Origin: Amylostereum areolatum
Taxonomy: Eukaryota; Basidiomycota; Agaricomycetes; Russulales; Stereaceae
NCBI GenBank assembly: GCA_012932865.1
Contig: SAXG01000015.1
Coordinates: forward strand, 310,001-374,000
DNA length: 64,000 nt
Reading direction: 5' to 3'
The position numbers and the translations under genes are program-made. The notes under the pieces are model-generated. The model had not been told where the DNA came from and did not search any database. It saw nothing but the letters and a program-made list of their open reading frames with translations. This document shows, piece after piece, positions 50,137-60,285 of the stretch; positions within the stretch are counted from its first letter, which is position 1, and each line of letters begins with the position of its first letter.

Positions 50137-53100
50137 ATGTCCTCCTCCTCCTCGAAGGAGGGTCTTATTCCCAACCACGACTTACTCACGCCTGAGCCTG
50201 AGCTCGCGAGCCCTCTTCACCGCAGGAAGCCTTATCGTTTCTCTACGCTCTGCGCGACTGTGGAGAACCCGGATCAAAAGGACCAGTATGGTTCGAGTTC
50301 GGTCCCCATTTACCAAAGCTCGACATTCAAGGGCGTCGGGGGCCAATACGACTATTCAAGGAGCGGCAATCCCACCCGAACTCATCTAGGTAAGGAATAT
50401 GCTCTGCTCGGGCAGTATGCAGCCCACGCGCGGTGCTCACCATGCTCTCCAGAGCACCACATTGCCAAGATTTCCTCTGCCTCTCATGCTTTCGCCGTCT
50501 CCTCGGGGATGGCCGCACTCGACGTTATCCTTCGCCTCCTCAAACCGGGCGATGAAGTCATCGCCGGTGACGACCTCTACGGCGGCACCAACCGTCTCTT
50601 GACCTACATCAAGACTCACGGCGGCGTCGTCGTTCACCATGTCGACACAACCAACCCGGCCAACGTCATCGACTGTGTTGTGGAAGGCAAGACCGCGATG
50701 GTTCTCCTCGAGAGCCCGACCAATCCTCTGCTCAAAATCGCCGATCTCGCGAAGATCACGAAGGACGTCAAGGACAGGGCCCCTGATGCCATCGTCGTCG
50801 TGGATAACACTATGATGAGCCCCTACAACCAGCGTCCGTTGGAGTACGGCGCCGACATCGTTTACGATAGTGGGACCAAGTATCTCAGTGGGCACCACGA
50901 TCTCATGGCGGGTGTCGTCACTTGCAATCGTGACGACCTAGCCAAGGTGCGCGTTCCAGTCTTTCTGATAATTGAAATGTTGACGAACAGTCATCTTGTA
51001 GCAAATGGCCTTCGTGATCAACTCCATCGGCAATGCTCTCACGCCCTTCGACTGTTTCCTCCTACTCCGGGGCGTTAAGACGCTCGCCATTCGCATGGAC
51101 CGTCAACAGGCCTCGGCCATGGCTGTGGCCACCATGCTCGATCGCCTGGGATTCAAGGTGCACTACCCCGGCCTACCCAACCATCCCGGACGAGAAGTCC
51201 ACGAACGCAACGCGGAGGGTTATGGCGCTGTTCTGAGTTTCAATACCGGCGATACCGCTCTCAGCGAGCGCATTGTGGGCGCCACGCGCCTATGGGGAAT
51301 TAGTGTCAGTTTTGGATGTGTCAACTCGCTGATCAGCATGCCCACCCTAATGTCGTGAGTACCCTGTCCTAGTCTGTGGCTATATGGATGCATAATTGAT
51401 TACTTGCTGTCGGATAGGCATGCGTCGATCGACCCCTCCGTCCGCGCGGAGCGCGGCCTTCCCGAGGATCTTATTCGTCTGTGCGTTGGCATAGAGGACC
51501 CCTCGGATCTCCTCGACGACCTCGAGCATGCACTGCTCGATGCAGGCGCCATCACTGTCAACGCGGGTGCTGACCAGCACCACTTCGTTCGCGCCACCGG
51601 TCTGCGCGAGGGCGTTTCCATCAGTCGCGCGGTGGAGAAACTCGCTTACAACGACCTTCGTGACAAACAGGAGGACAGGGAGTGGCTCGTTAGCGCCCCG
51701 GGCAAGGTTATTTTATTCGGCGAGCATGCGGTGGTCCACGGAGTGGTATGTCACGTCTCCGTTCCAACGTTCTGTTCTGACACACCATTCTTCGCTGTTA
51801 GACTGCCATAGCTGCGTCCGTGGACTTACGATGCTATGGCTTATCGACCCCGAGGCACGATGGCAAAGTGGCGCTACGTTTCGCAGACCTCGGTGATTTC
51901 TACCACGAATGGGTGCTAGATGATTTACCCTGGGATGCCGCCACGTCGGTCGACGTCGGGGACGAACATCCAGATGCATTGGACCAAAAGCTAGTCGACG
52001 CCCTTATCGCTCAAAGCATGCCCCCCGAGATTGTAGCGAACCCAAACGCTAAGGCCGCTGCCGTCGCGTTTTTGTATCTATACATGGTCACCGGCCCTTG
52101 GAACACATCGGTATGTTTCGCGCCTGTCAGTTTCGGTCAGATCGGCTTACAAGTTCCCAGTCCCTCTTTTGGCTTCTCCGTTCGCTCCACTCTTCCAGTT
52201 GGAGCTGGTCTGGGGTCATCGGCATCGTTCTCCACGTGTGTTGCTACTACTTTACTACTTCTCCACCGTCGAATCTCCCTTCCGACTCTCCCTGAACCTA
52301 CTCGCACGGCGAGCGAAAATGATCCAGGCCACGTACATGTTTCTCACCAAGGACGCAGAGCCATCCCGCCCGAGACCGCGGAAGAGATTAACCGCTGGGC
52401 GTTCGTCGCCGAGAAGATCTTGCATGGAAATCCCAGTGGGGTTGACAACTCTGTCGCTGTATTTGGTGGCGCGCTGGCCTATACGCGTCCAGGGTTCGGA
52501 AAGAAGAGCGGAATGGAGCCCATTCATGGGTGTGTTCCGTCTTCTTTACTCGGCCATTGTATCTGACGAGTCGCGTAACCATGCCAGGTTTAAGTCCCTC
52601 CGTTTTTTGCTAACGGATTCAAGAGTTCCGCGCGACACGAAACGCCTTGTGGCGGGTGTCGCTGCTAAAAAGTTGCAGGTACGTAGAGATGGTGCTTTAC
52701 TAGCCGCGTCTATTCATCGGTACCACTCGCCCTTGTAGGAACCGGATGTCGTTCAAGGCCTGCTAGATTCCATTCAAAGCATTAGTACAGAAGCCCGTCG
52801 CGCTCTTGGAGATCCGGAGATATTGCGAGAGGCATTGCTAACGGCGTTGGCGGTACGTTCGGGACCCAGTATGGTTGGACTGATACTGACGAAGTCTACG
52901 CTAGGCGTTGATCAATGAAAACCACGCCCACCTGGTGTCTTTAGGCGTGTCTCACCCTGCTCTGGAAGCTATCCGTACGAAGACCGGGCAGAGTCCCTAT
53001 GGATTGAGCACCAAATTGACAGGCGCAGGTGGCGGTGGCTGCTCCGTTACTCTCATCCCTGACGGTGAATATGAACTTGTCTTCGGGATCTAGTTCTTCC

Positions 53101-53352
53101 TACTGACTCTTGATTGACGAAACAGACATAGCCGATGCGACCTTGACCGAGCTCACCTCCAGTCTCGCCTCGGACGCGTTCGTGCCTTACTTGACCTCTG
53201 TGGGTGGTAGTGGTCTCGGAATACTTTCTCCGCACGACTCGGGAGACGACTCGGTACCTCCACGCGAGATCATGAAGGGCACCTTTGATGAGAAGCCTGT
53301 CCCGGAGTTGACTGCGTGGGCAGAGAGCAAGGGTCGGTGGATGTACGTTTAG
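50137..53352 (+). CDS. in-frame fusion: cystathionine beta-lyase joined to mevalonate kinase
   Basis: The N-terminal half is a Cys/Met-metabolism PLP enzyme. It shows QSSTFKGVGGQYDYSRSGNP, SSGMAALDVILRLLKPGDEV, VVVDNTMMSPYNQRPLEYGA and DSGTKYLSGHHDLMAG, where the Lys binds PLP. It ends LIRLCVGIEDPSDLLDDLEH at about residue 405. After a linker of about 45 residues the same exon (51418-51745) reads WLVSAPGKVILFGEHAVVHG, GHMP motif 1 of mevalonate kinase. Motif 2 (LPVGAGLGSSASFS), NPSGVDNSVAVFGG and motif 3 (KLTGAGGGGCSVTL) follow. Exons: 50137-50389, 50453-50946, 51002-51354, 51418-51745, 51802-52529, 52588-52678, 52739-52852, 52905-53064 and 53126-53352; 915 residues as read. A 50-base GTATGT...CCCAG segment at 52111-52160 may be an intron; splicing it would need one base removed. 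No ATG starts the kinase part alone. It would make homocysteine and phosphomevalonate; the first activity could also be a gamma-type reaction. Confidence 0.9.
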
Positions 53353-54327
53353 AAATCTAGTTTGTCAGGTATCTGTATACATGTACGGTCTTCAATGGCC
53401 GTTGTTATTTTATTAGAAAACGTTCGTCCCTGCGTTTCACCATGCCTATGGAGTGCTGTTTGGCATCTCTGTCAGAACTAAGTACATTGGTCAGGCGAGA
53501 GCAGCAATCATTCCACTCTTCGATGAAGTGGCAGTTTCAAGGGGGTTTCAATTGCTGATAAAAGATATACTACTCGAGTATCTCCCATATACTCACTCCC
53601 CGACTTCGTGGCCATAATGAAGTGATTAAACCAAAGCTAGTCTTAGGTGCCGAACGCTGAAGCGCTGAGCGCTGAGCCAGCGAGGGGTCAGTGAGGCTAT
53701 ATATATAATTCGTTTACCTTCGTGAATACAGACTCGGAGGCTACTATTATGCTATTGCACTTTACATAAATTGTCCGAAGCATCAGGCCTTCTAGGGTAC
53801 GTATGCGCCCAATTCGTGCTCTTGTTGATGTGCTCGCGCATATGCATGTCGTGGGCGTTGCTAAACTCAATGGGCCCTCGGGCCCTGGGCCTGGGGTGTT
53901 GACGCTCGACCTGACTCCGTAGAATCGCCGGTGAACAAGTTATTGGGCCGGTATTACTTAAACTCGCACTGCCGGTACGTCGCAAAGCATGCTCATACCG
54001 ACATTGACGTTTTAGACGGGAGTCTGGCAGGAGTCCCGGAGCTGACAGCAACTGAGTGCACAAAGTCGACCACAAACTTACTGGCAATTGGCTGAAATAC
54101 ATACAATCGAGTACGAGGCTAGGGGCGGTGGGTACGAGTAAATAAAAGGTAACGGTAGAGCGGCACGGTAATAACCTAAACCGACGGCGAAGCGGGTAGT
54201 AGACGAGGTTAATGTACATCGGTATCCAGGCAATTTGAACAACGAAAAGATAATTGGGGATGTAGCAGAGCTGCCAGTGGTGGATGTTCATCAGTACAAG
54301 TCTGCATAGAAAGGGCATGCCTCTGAC
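53353..54327. other. convergent intergenic space
   Basis: Lies between the 3' ends of the fusion gene and the terpene synthase. It contains a motif rich in GCGCTGAG at about 53655-53680. No gene is seen; frames on the minus strand here are not spliced to anything. Confidence 0.5.
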
Positions 54328-55482
54328 CTAGTCGGACCTATCGTCGTCTTCGTCTTCACCGCGGGGCGCCAACACGACAAGACGCGTGCGTTTGACTTCT
54401 TGGTGACGAGGGCCAAAGTACCGTATGGTCTCGAAGCTCCACACAAGGTTTCCGATGGGCCAATTTTCCATTGCTTGAATGTAACGGCCGACATCGGCGT
54501 CAACCTGCGGATTACCGAAAGATCCCAGAAGAGCCTTATCGGACAGGTAGCGCTCCGTAAGCTCCTTGTAGTACTCGCCGACGAAGTCACTGGCGGCTTG
54601 AAGAGTAATGCCGTGTGCATTCATGAGGACGGTGACAATGTTGTTCCCGGTGTGACCCTTCGCTTGCTCCATGTTATACGAATAAACGTCCTGGATCGCG
54701 TCGCGCGGTGAGCTATTGCGTTTATTCACACCAAATAATTGAGATACTCACGTTGGCCCAACAGACCATATCTGCCGCCGACCAGTAGAGAGCCGCGAAG
54801 CGATCGTCGTCGAAGACCTCGTCTGGCAGGTCTATGCCGAGCGTGAACTCCAACAAGCCGAAGCAGAGTCGGATGGCGCTGTTCTCGCGGCGGAGGTGCT
54901 TGAAAGACTCCAAGTCCAAAACTTCTCCCCGCTCGCGATACTCCGCTTCTTTCGCGACACAGTCGATGTAATCGGCACTGTGCCGCAAAAAGCGGCGGAA
55001 CGAGTTTGGCCCTGCAGAGCGAAGCAGGCGAGCACGGAACCTGTCATAAAGGGGGGAAGATGAGGATTGCGGAAGCAAATTGCAAAGGTAACGGACACAT
55101 ACTCTCGGGTCATTTTAGCCAGAGAGGAGCCATCGTCCCACTCGGGATCGCGCATGACGTTCAAGTAGACTTCGCCCGTCTTTCGTGCGTCGGAGCCGTT
55201 CTGGTCGTCGCTGACTTCATCGATGACGAAGAGGAGGTTGACAAAATCGCAGACGGTGCGGAACTCGTCGTAGCCGGCGTGTGGGTAGGTATGAGAGACG
55301 AGCAACTCGTTGCAGCCTTGGACGAAGAAAGCACGCTTGCGGTCACTGAAGACGTTGTAGGCGTTGATCCACGCGCTGGATTCCGCGGCAGCCTTTTCGT
55401 AGTGTGGGTTGGTTGAGCTCTTGAATGCCGTCGAGAGGGGCAGAAGGTCGGGGATAGTAAAGGTTCGAGGATAGGAATTCAT
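54328..55482 (-). CDS. class I sesquiterpene synthase
   Basis: Cyclises farnesyl diphosphate with Mg2+. Three exons fit exactly: 55482-55103, 55040-54752 and 54690-54328, giving 343 residues, the normal length of mushroom sesquiterpene synthases. The Asp-rich metal motif is DEVSDD at residues 88-93. The second metal motif, [10 protein letters not shown], is formed across the second intron at about residue 223. A late Arg-Tyr pair (FETIRYFGP) matches the conserved RY that contacts diphosphate. There is no signal or membrane segment. The product cannot be told from sequence. The enzyme stands 1 kb from, and faces, the gene with the mevalonate kinase domain, so substrate supply and use are neighbours. 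The frame is intact. Confidence 0.93.
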
Positions 55483-57222
55483 GATGGTAGGAGGTCTGGC
55501 TGTTCAGGGACGAGAATGTTGGACTCTTGAGAGATGTGGACTGTTGGTGAGTGCAGAAGATACGAGCGGCGCAACGACCTTTATACTGTTGCCCGCCTTA
55601 TAGAACGACGCATACATGTTCCGGCTTCGCAATTGCGCCGGATTACCCGAGCGTGGTTGGCTCTTACCACGGAGATCGGTCCTGAAAAATGGAGGAGTTC
55701 AGTGACAAGATCAACACCAGAGATTGCAAACGGACCACCCTTGCGATATGTGCTGAAACGGAAATAATGCAGGGCAAATCCGCCACATCGGATAGACTAC
55801 GGTAAGCTTCTGTTGTGTTTCCTTGTCACGCCGCAATCGCGATGCTATACGATGACCTGACCTGAGCCACTTTCGACACCGTAGTGGTGGCTTCACCACT
55901 GTTCAACGATGTCGTCTCGAACCGCGTGCTGACTCAGAATGCGATGATTCGGTGTATTCCGACAAGGAAACCTGGAAAATCCAAATATAACTGAGAGACA
56001 TTTTTCGAAAACTAAGATTGTTTCACTCACCGAAAGCTGTCGCTCTCTTGAGCCCTGTGGCTGGGACCAACTTCCCCGTCACCGTTGCCCATATATTACC
56101 ACCCCGTACGGATAACCCGGGCGACGGTTGCAATCGTGCCACAAACCTTATCAAGGTAAAATGAAGGGCAAGTGCCGGATACCGCCCGAGGCATTCGCGA
56201 CGTTCCAGATAATTCGTGATGCCCACTGTTCTGCCAGCTACAAGCACAGGAGTAAGGCCGATAGACAAGTTAGATGTAGATCTGTGAATCTATCTCGCCA
56301 ACTCCTTGTCAGTGCCAACAGAACGGCGGCCACGTTTGGATCGGCATGTTGCGGCGACATTGATCCTTGTATTCCGGAAAACTTGCATGAGAGTCTGAGA
56401 CACGTTCACTCTGCGTTATTAGTCATTCCACATCCATGTCGGAATATTCAACGTCGGTGCCGTCGTTGACCTGGTATAAACACGCCGAAAGTGAAAATAT
56501 CAACGGCGGCTAGCAATATGCGCGCTTTCCCATGTGGGGACAAGTGTGGTCCGCCTTTCCACCGAGAGACATCGTTCCAACACTGAAGAACGTACTTGCA
56601 CGATGACTCGCAGGGACAGAGAGCCGATGCGCAGTGCACTGAATCTGCACTGTAGGATGATATGACCATATTTCACGATCCACGGATCAAGGAGAAACTT
56701 GCAAGAGGTGCTCTGAAAAAATGATTCGGGGCTGTAAACCCGCGGTCGAATACAATGAAACATTGCCCACAACCCGTGGACACTTTTGCAAACGTTCACA
56801 GTGAAGTAGTCAGCCCCCTGACTTGTAGGACGTAGTTGTTCAGGACGGAGGAACAACTTGAAGGTCTGCCGAAGAAGACTTATTGTTTTTGCTCGTACAC
56901 GACACTTTCAAGACAGTCTATCAGCACGGTGAATGGAACTCCTGGCGGAAGTGGAAACACACCAGTTCATTGTGAATAGGATACCGTTTCCATTTCCGTG
57001 CCGTACAAAAGCAACAGCATCGTTTGACCGGCAATACGAGGTAGCGAGCCCCTACGCTGATGATTCAGAGACATTTCGACAGTGAACGTGAGGAACACAA
57101 CGCCCGGGGAGGATACGTGCATTAGATAGTACATACATATTATAGCAGGGACTGCAAGGCCAGGCGAAGGTGACAAACCCACCGCTCCAGTAACAACAAC
57201 GGAAAGACAGCGGACAGATAAA
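55483..57222. other. intergenic, no gene seen
   Basis: About 1.7 kb. It includes the promoter side of the terpene synthase and the 3' side of RPB5. Short frames only. Confidence 0.5.
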
Positions 57223-58117
57223 TCAAAAACAGATGCGGTAGCTTGCGTATCTTCCACTCGTTTCGCTGGGTCTGGTGATTTTGACGACCTGTCCACGTCG
57301 AAGACCGTAGTAGCGAGCGATGGGGTCAGCGATTTGAATCCGCGGTAGTTGAGTTTCCTTCAATCGACTGGATAGACGCGGGTGAGGCAGCGGGTAAGAC
57401 CAAGAAGGTGCACTCACTATCGTTCAAGGAGTAGAGTCTTCTCATCCTGCGTAAGGACCTCATGACGGGGAACAAGTTTGTGGTGGGTGATATTGACCAA
57501 GAGGTCAGCCTCCGCAAACTCCTCCAGCTTGAAGCGTGATTGCATGGCAGAGATGACCTTTGGAACGAGAGATGAGGAATCCCATTCAAACATATGGGTG
57601 TGAAGTACGCACCTTCCTTGCGGAGGATGTCATGCTACCGGGGAAGATTATTACACCTCGGACGATTTTCTTTTCCTCGAGTATATTGAGCAGTCTACAC
57701 CCCTGTTAGCCCAGGACAAGAGGGATATAAAATCGGCTACATACTTGCGCATGGTCTTTACCCCCACGCTCTTTTCTTCGGTGAAAAAGACGAAAATTTG
57801 GTCTGTAGGATTGTTACGAGAGTTGGTGAAGAAGTTGAGCTGGGTACGACTGTCGAGGACGAAGGCGGTGGAGATAAGAATTCGTATATGCACAAGGGAG
57901 ACGATGACCGACTCAACGGATCCCCCGTGGCTGGCGTAGAGCTCTTTGAAACGACCGAGGTCCATGTTGATCTCATCGTCGGAGACTTGGAATCCCTGCG
58001 ATGGGTCAGGAATGAATGAAGCGTTGGGAGAAATGATATGCGCACCCTGTCCTTGACAAGCTCATGGATTGTGCGGTTGACCTTCCAAAGCGCAGCCGTG
58101 TCGTCGCCGTCAGACAT
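57223..58117 (-). CDS. RPB5: RNA polymerase I, II and III shared subunit Rpb5 (RPABC1)
   Basis: Common subunit of all three nuclear RNA polymerases, placed at the downstream jaw. Six exons fit exactly: 58117-58046, 57995-57913, 57849-57745, 57694-57613, 57557-57418 and 57367-57223, giving 208 residues, close to the family norm. N-terminal part: [40 protein letters not shown] and [19 protein letters not shown]. The highly conserved C-terminal part is [20 protein letters not shown] then [20 protein letters not shown] and [20 protein letters not shown]. All key parts are intact. It shares a 180-base divergent promoter with SWD2. Confidence 0.97.
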
Positions 58118-58297
58118 AGTGGACAAGAGCAAGCAGGTCTAAGCCCCAGTAAGAATCAGTGCGAAGGATTTGAGACGCGGTTGAAGCTCTAAGCACTGCC
58201 ACAGGTGCGCGTTATAACTAACGCGTGACCGACGCCGCACGCGCCCTCAAGCTCCTCAAGGCCTCACGCGCCGCTCTCCTTCTCTCCCAGACTTATC
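58118..58297. promoter_or_regulatory. shared divergent promoter of RPB5 and SWD2
   Basis: Only 180 bases separate the two start codons, so both genes must draw on this stretch or on each other's transcribed region. It has no obvious TATA box and contains CT-rich runs near 58270-58290, common in fungal housekeeping promoters. Confidence 0.6.
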
Positions 58298-59674
58298 ATG
58301 GCCCCGTCACTTCCAACCACCAATAATGGCACTGTGCCCGTTCCGACACTGGTGCTCACAAATGCGCTGATGGTGCGTCTTTCGTTGTCTGTTCTATGCC
58401 AAGTCCTCACCCTTTTTGGAATAGTGCAAGCTGAAACCAGCCAAAATCTTCAAAAACTCAGTAGAACCCCCACCCCCACCACCTTCCGGAAACAGGCAAC
58501 AGAATGCTCAAGTACGGCACATAACAGGACTGTCGTTCGATGATAGGGGAGACCAGGTCATCACAGCGGGAGAGGACGAGACGTTTCGATTGTATAGTTG
58601 CAAGAGCGGCAAGCACGTTTCTACCCCGCCCGTCTTTATCCTCCCATTGATAGTAAAGTCCCAGACATCTAAAGACGCTGTATTCGAAGAAATATGGCGT
58701 TGATCTGCCCCGCTTCACCCACAAGAACACGGCAGTCATTCATGCATCGACAAAAGAAGACGACACCGTGCGATATCACTCCCTGCACGACAACAAATAC
58801 TTGCAATATTTCAAAGGTCACAAAGAGCGTGTCGTATCCCTGGAGATGTCGCCCGTAGAAGACGGTTTCATGTCTGCCTCAATGGACAAAACTGTTCGAC
58901 TATGGGATCTCCGCACGCCGACATGTCGAGGGCTGCTCAACCTTCCAGGATCTCCTCTGGTGGCATACGAACCCACGGGAATCGTGTTCGCGGTAGCAGT
59001 CAACAGGTACTCCCGTATCCTCATGTATGACCACGCAAATTTCGACAAGGCACCCTTCCTCACTATCACGTTGGAGGATCCCACATTAGCTCAAGTCAGC
59101 TTCCCGCCGCGACCCATCTACATGACATCCATGTCATTCTCAAGCAATGGCAAATTCTTGCTCATTGGCTGCTCTGGAGACGCGCATTACATCCTCGATG
59201 CCTTCGAAGGTCACCTGCTCGCTAAACTCGATGGTTACGTCGGGCTCGAACGTCGGCGCATGGAAATTCCCATTAACATCGAACCCCAACGTGGGTGCAG
59301 TGGCGAGGAGGTATCATGGACACCGGACAGCAAGTATGTTGTAGGCGGCAGTTTGGATGGGCGGGTGATGGTTTGGGACGTGCAGCACCTCCAGTCGAAG
59401 TCCGGTGATATCAATCTGACGACCCCACCACAACGCATACAGCCGATGCAGAAAATGGAAGGGCACCCTGGACCCGCTAGATGCGTGCGTTTCAACCCGC
59501 GTCTTGCCATGATGGCTACTGCGGGCGCAGAACTGGTATGTGCTTCGTCGTGGCCCAATACTCAGATACTATTGTCAACTTACACATCTATAGGCCTTTT
59601 GGCTACCAGATCAGGCAGCAGATGCAGACGAAGTGGCGAAGGAACTGTTGAAGAAGCAGTCTGGTCCCGGATAG
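58298..59674 (+). CDS. SWD2: Swd2 (WDR82), WD40 subunit of COMPASS and of the cleavage/polyadenylation complex
   Basis: In yeast Swd2 serves both the histone H3K4 methyltransferase COMPASS and the polyadenylation/termination complex. Exons 58298-58372, 58425-58612, 58665-59535 and 59594-59674 give 404 residues. WD repeats: ITGLSFDDRGDQVITAGEDE, KYLQYFKGHKERVVSLEMSP, MDKTVRLWDLRTPTCRGLLN, MTSMSFSSNGKFLLIGCSGD and VSWTPDSKYVVGGSLDGRVM. SKKYGVDLPRFTH and the end MMATAGAELAFWLP are family hallmarks. Compared with animal WDR82 it has a longer N-terminus and a loop with KSGDINLTTPP. Intron 2 seems to use a GC donor (CAA before GCACGT); a GT three bases on would give a product two residues shorter. 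Confidence 0.94.
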
Positions 59675-59998
59675 CCAACTCGTCCCCCGTAATTTGTATC
59701 ACCTAGATTGTTATTGAGTCGCACTGTTCCTCAAACTCCTGTATACTACTTGTTGCGAATACTACATGTGACCGAAGTTGACATTCCCGGTCCCGTCCCA
59801 TGGAGGGTCTTGGATCGATGTCCTGTTCTAAGGGGGGTCGTAACATCTCATTCAATCAGTGGGGCATCTTGTAGCCCCGCCTTCATTTTGGACGGGTCTG
59901 AGACTCTGAAGCTTGAGCTCACCCGCACGCATCGCATAGTTTAGAACTATCTCGGTCTTATCTTCTATGATATAACGACCCCCACTCTTATTCTTTCC

Positions 59999-60225
59999 AC
60001 GGAAATGCGTGTTCAGTATATTTAAAGCGCTGGCGGCAGCGTCAGCCGGTGCCGTCGACATCGTTTGTACGTGGTCCGTTATACATCTCTCCATCTCTCC
60101 CCCGATGCTCATCCGCTAGCAATGCAGCCCTAATCGTAGATACCCTTTCTGTGCTGACGGTCTCTGAGGTCTCCCCCGGAAAATAAACCCTTCGGTCGTG
60201 CGTACGCTTCCGAACCTACTTAACG
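59999..60225 (+). pseudogene. truncated, decayed copy of the TRAP-alpha/IRC22 gene
   Basis: This stretch is clearly similar to 62560-62790, the 5' part of the gene downstream: start region, first intron, acceptor and second exon can be followed base for base with scattered changes. It carries a stop in the first exon (TATATTTAA) and a stop near the end of the second, and the copy ends around the second intron. The rest of the gene is absent. It keeps the intron, so it arose by DNA duplication and not through an mRNA copy. Confidence 0.85.
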
Positions 60226-60285
60226 CACCAGAAATTACTGGGGAGGGGGGGTTGAGGTTCCCTGGTGTGGCTGTAAGCGGCATGC

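Noticed and set aside
51650..51745. Separate mevalonate kinase gene starting inside exon 4
   Set aside because: There is no in-frame ATG between the end of the lyase and the kinase motif SAPGKVILFGEH, and no intergenic sequence.
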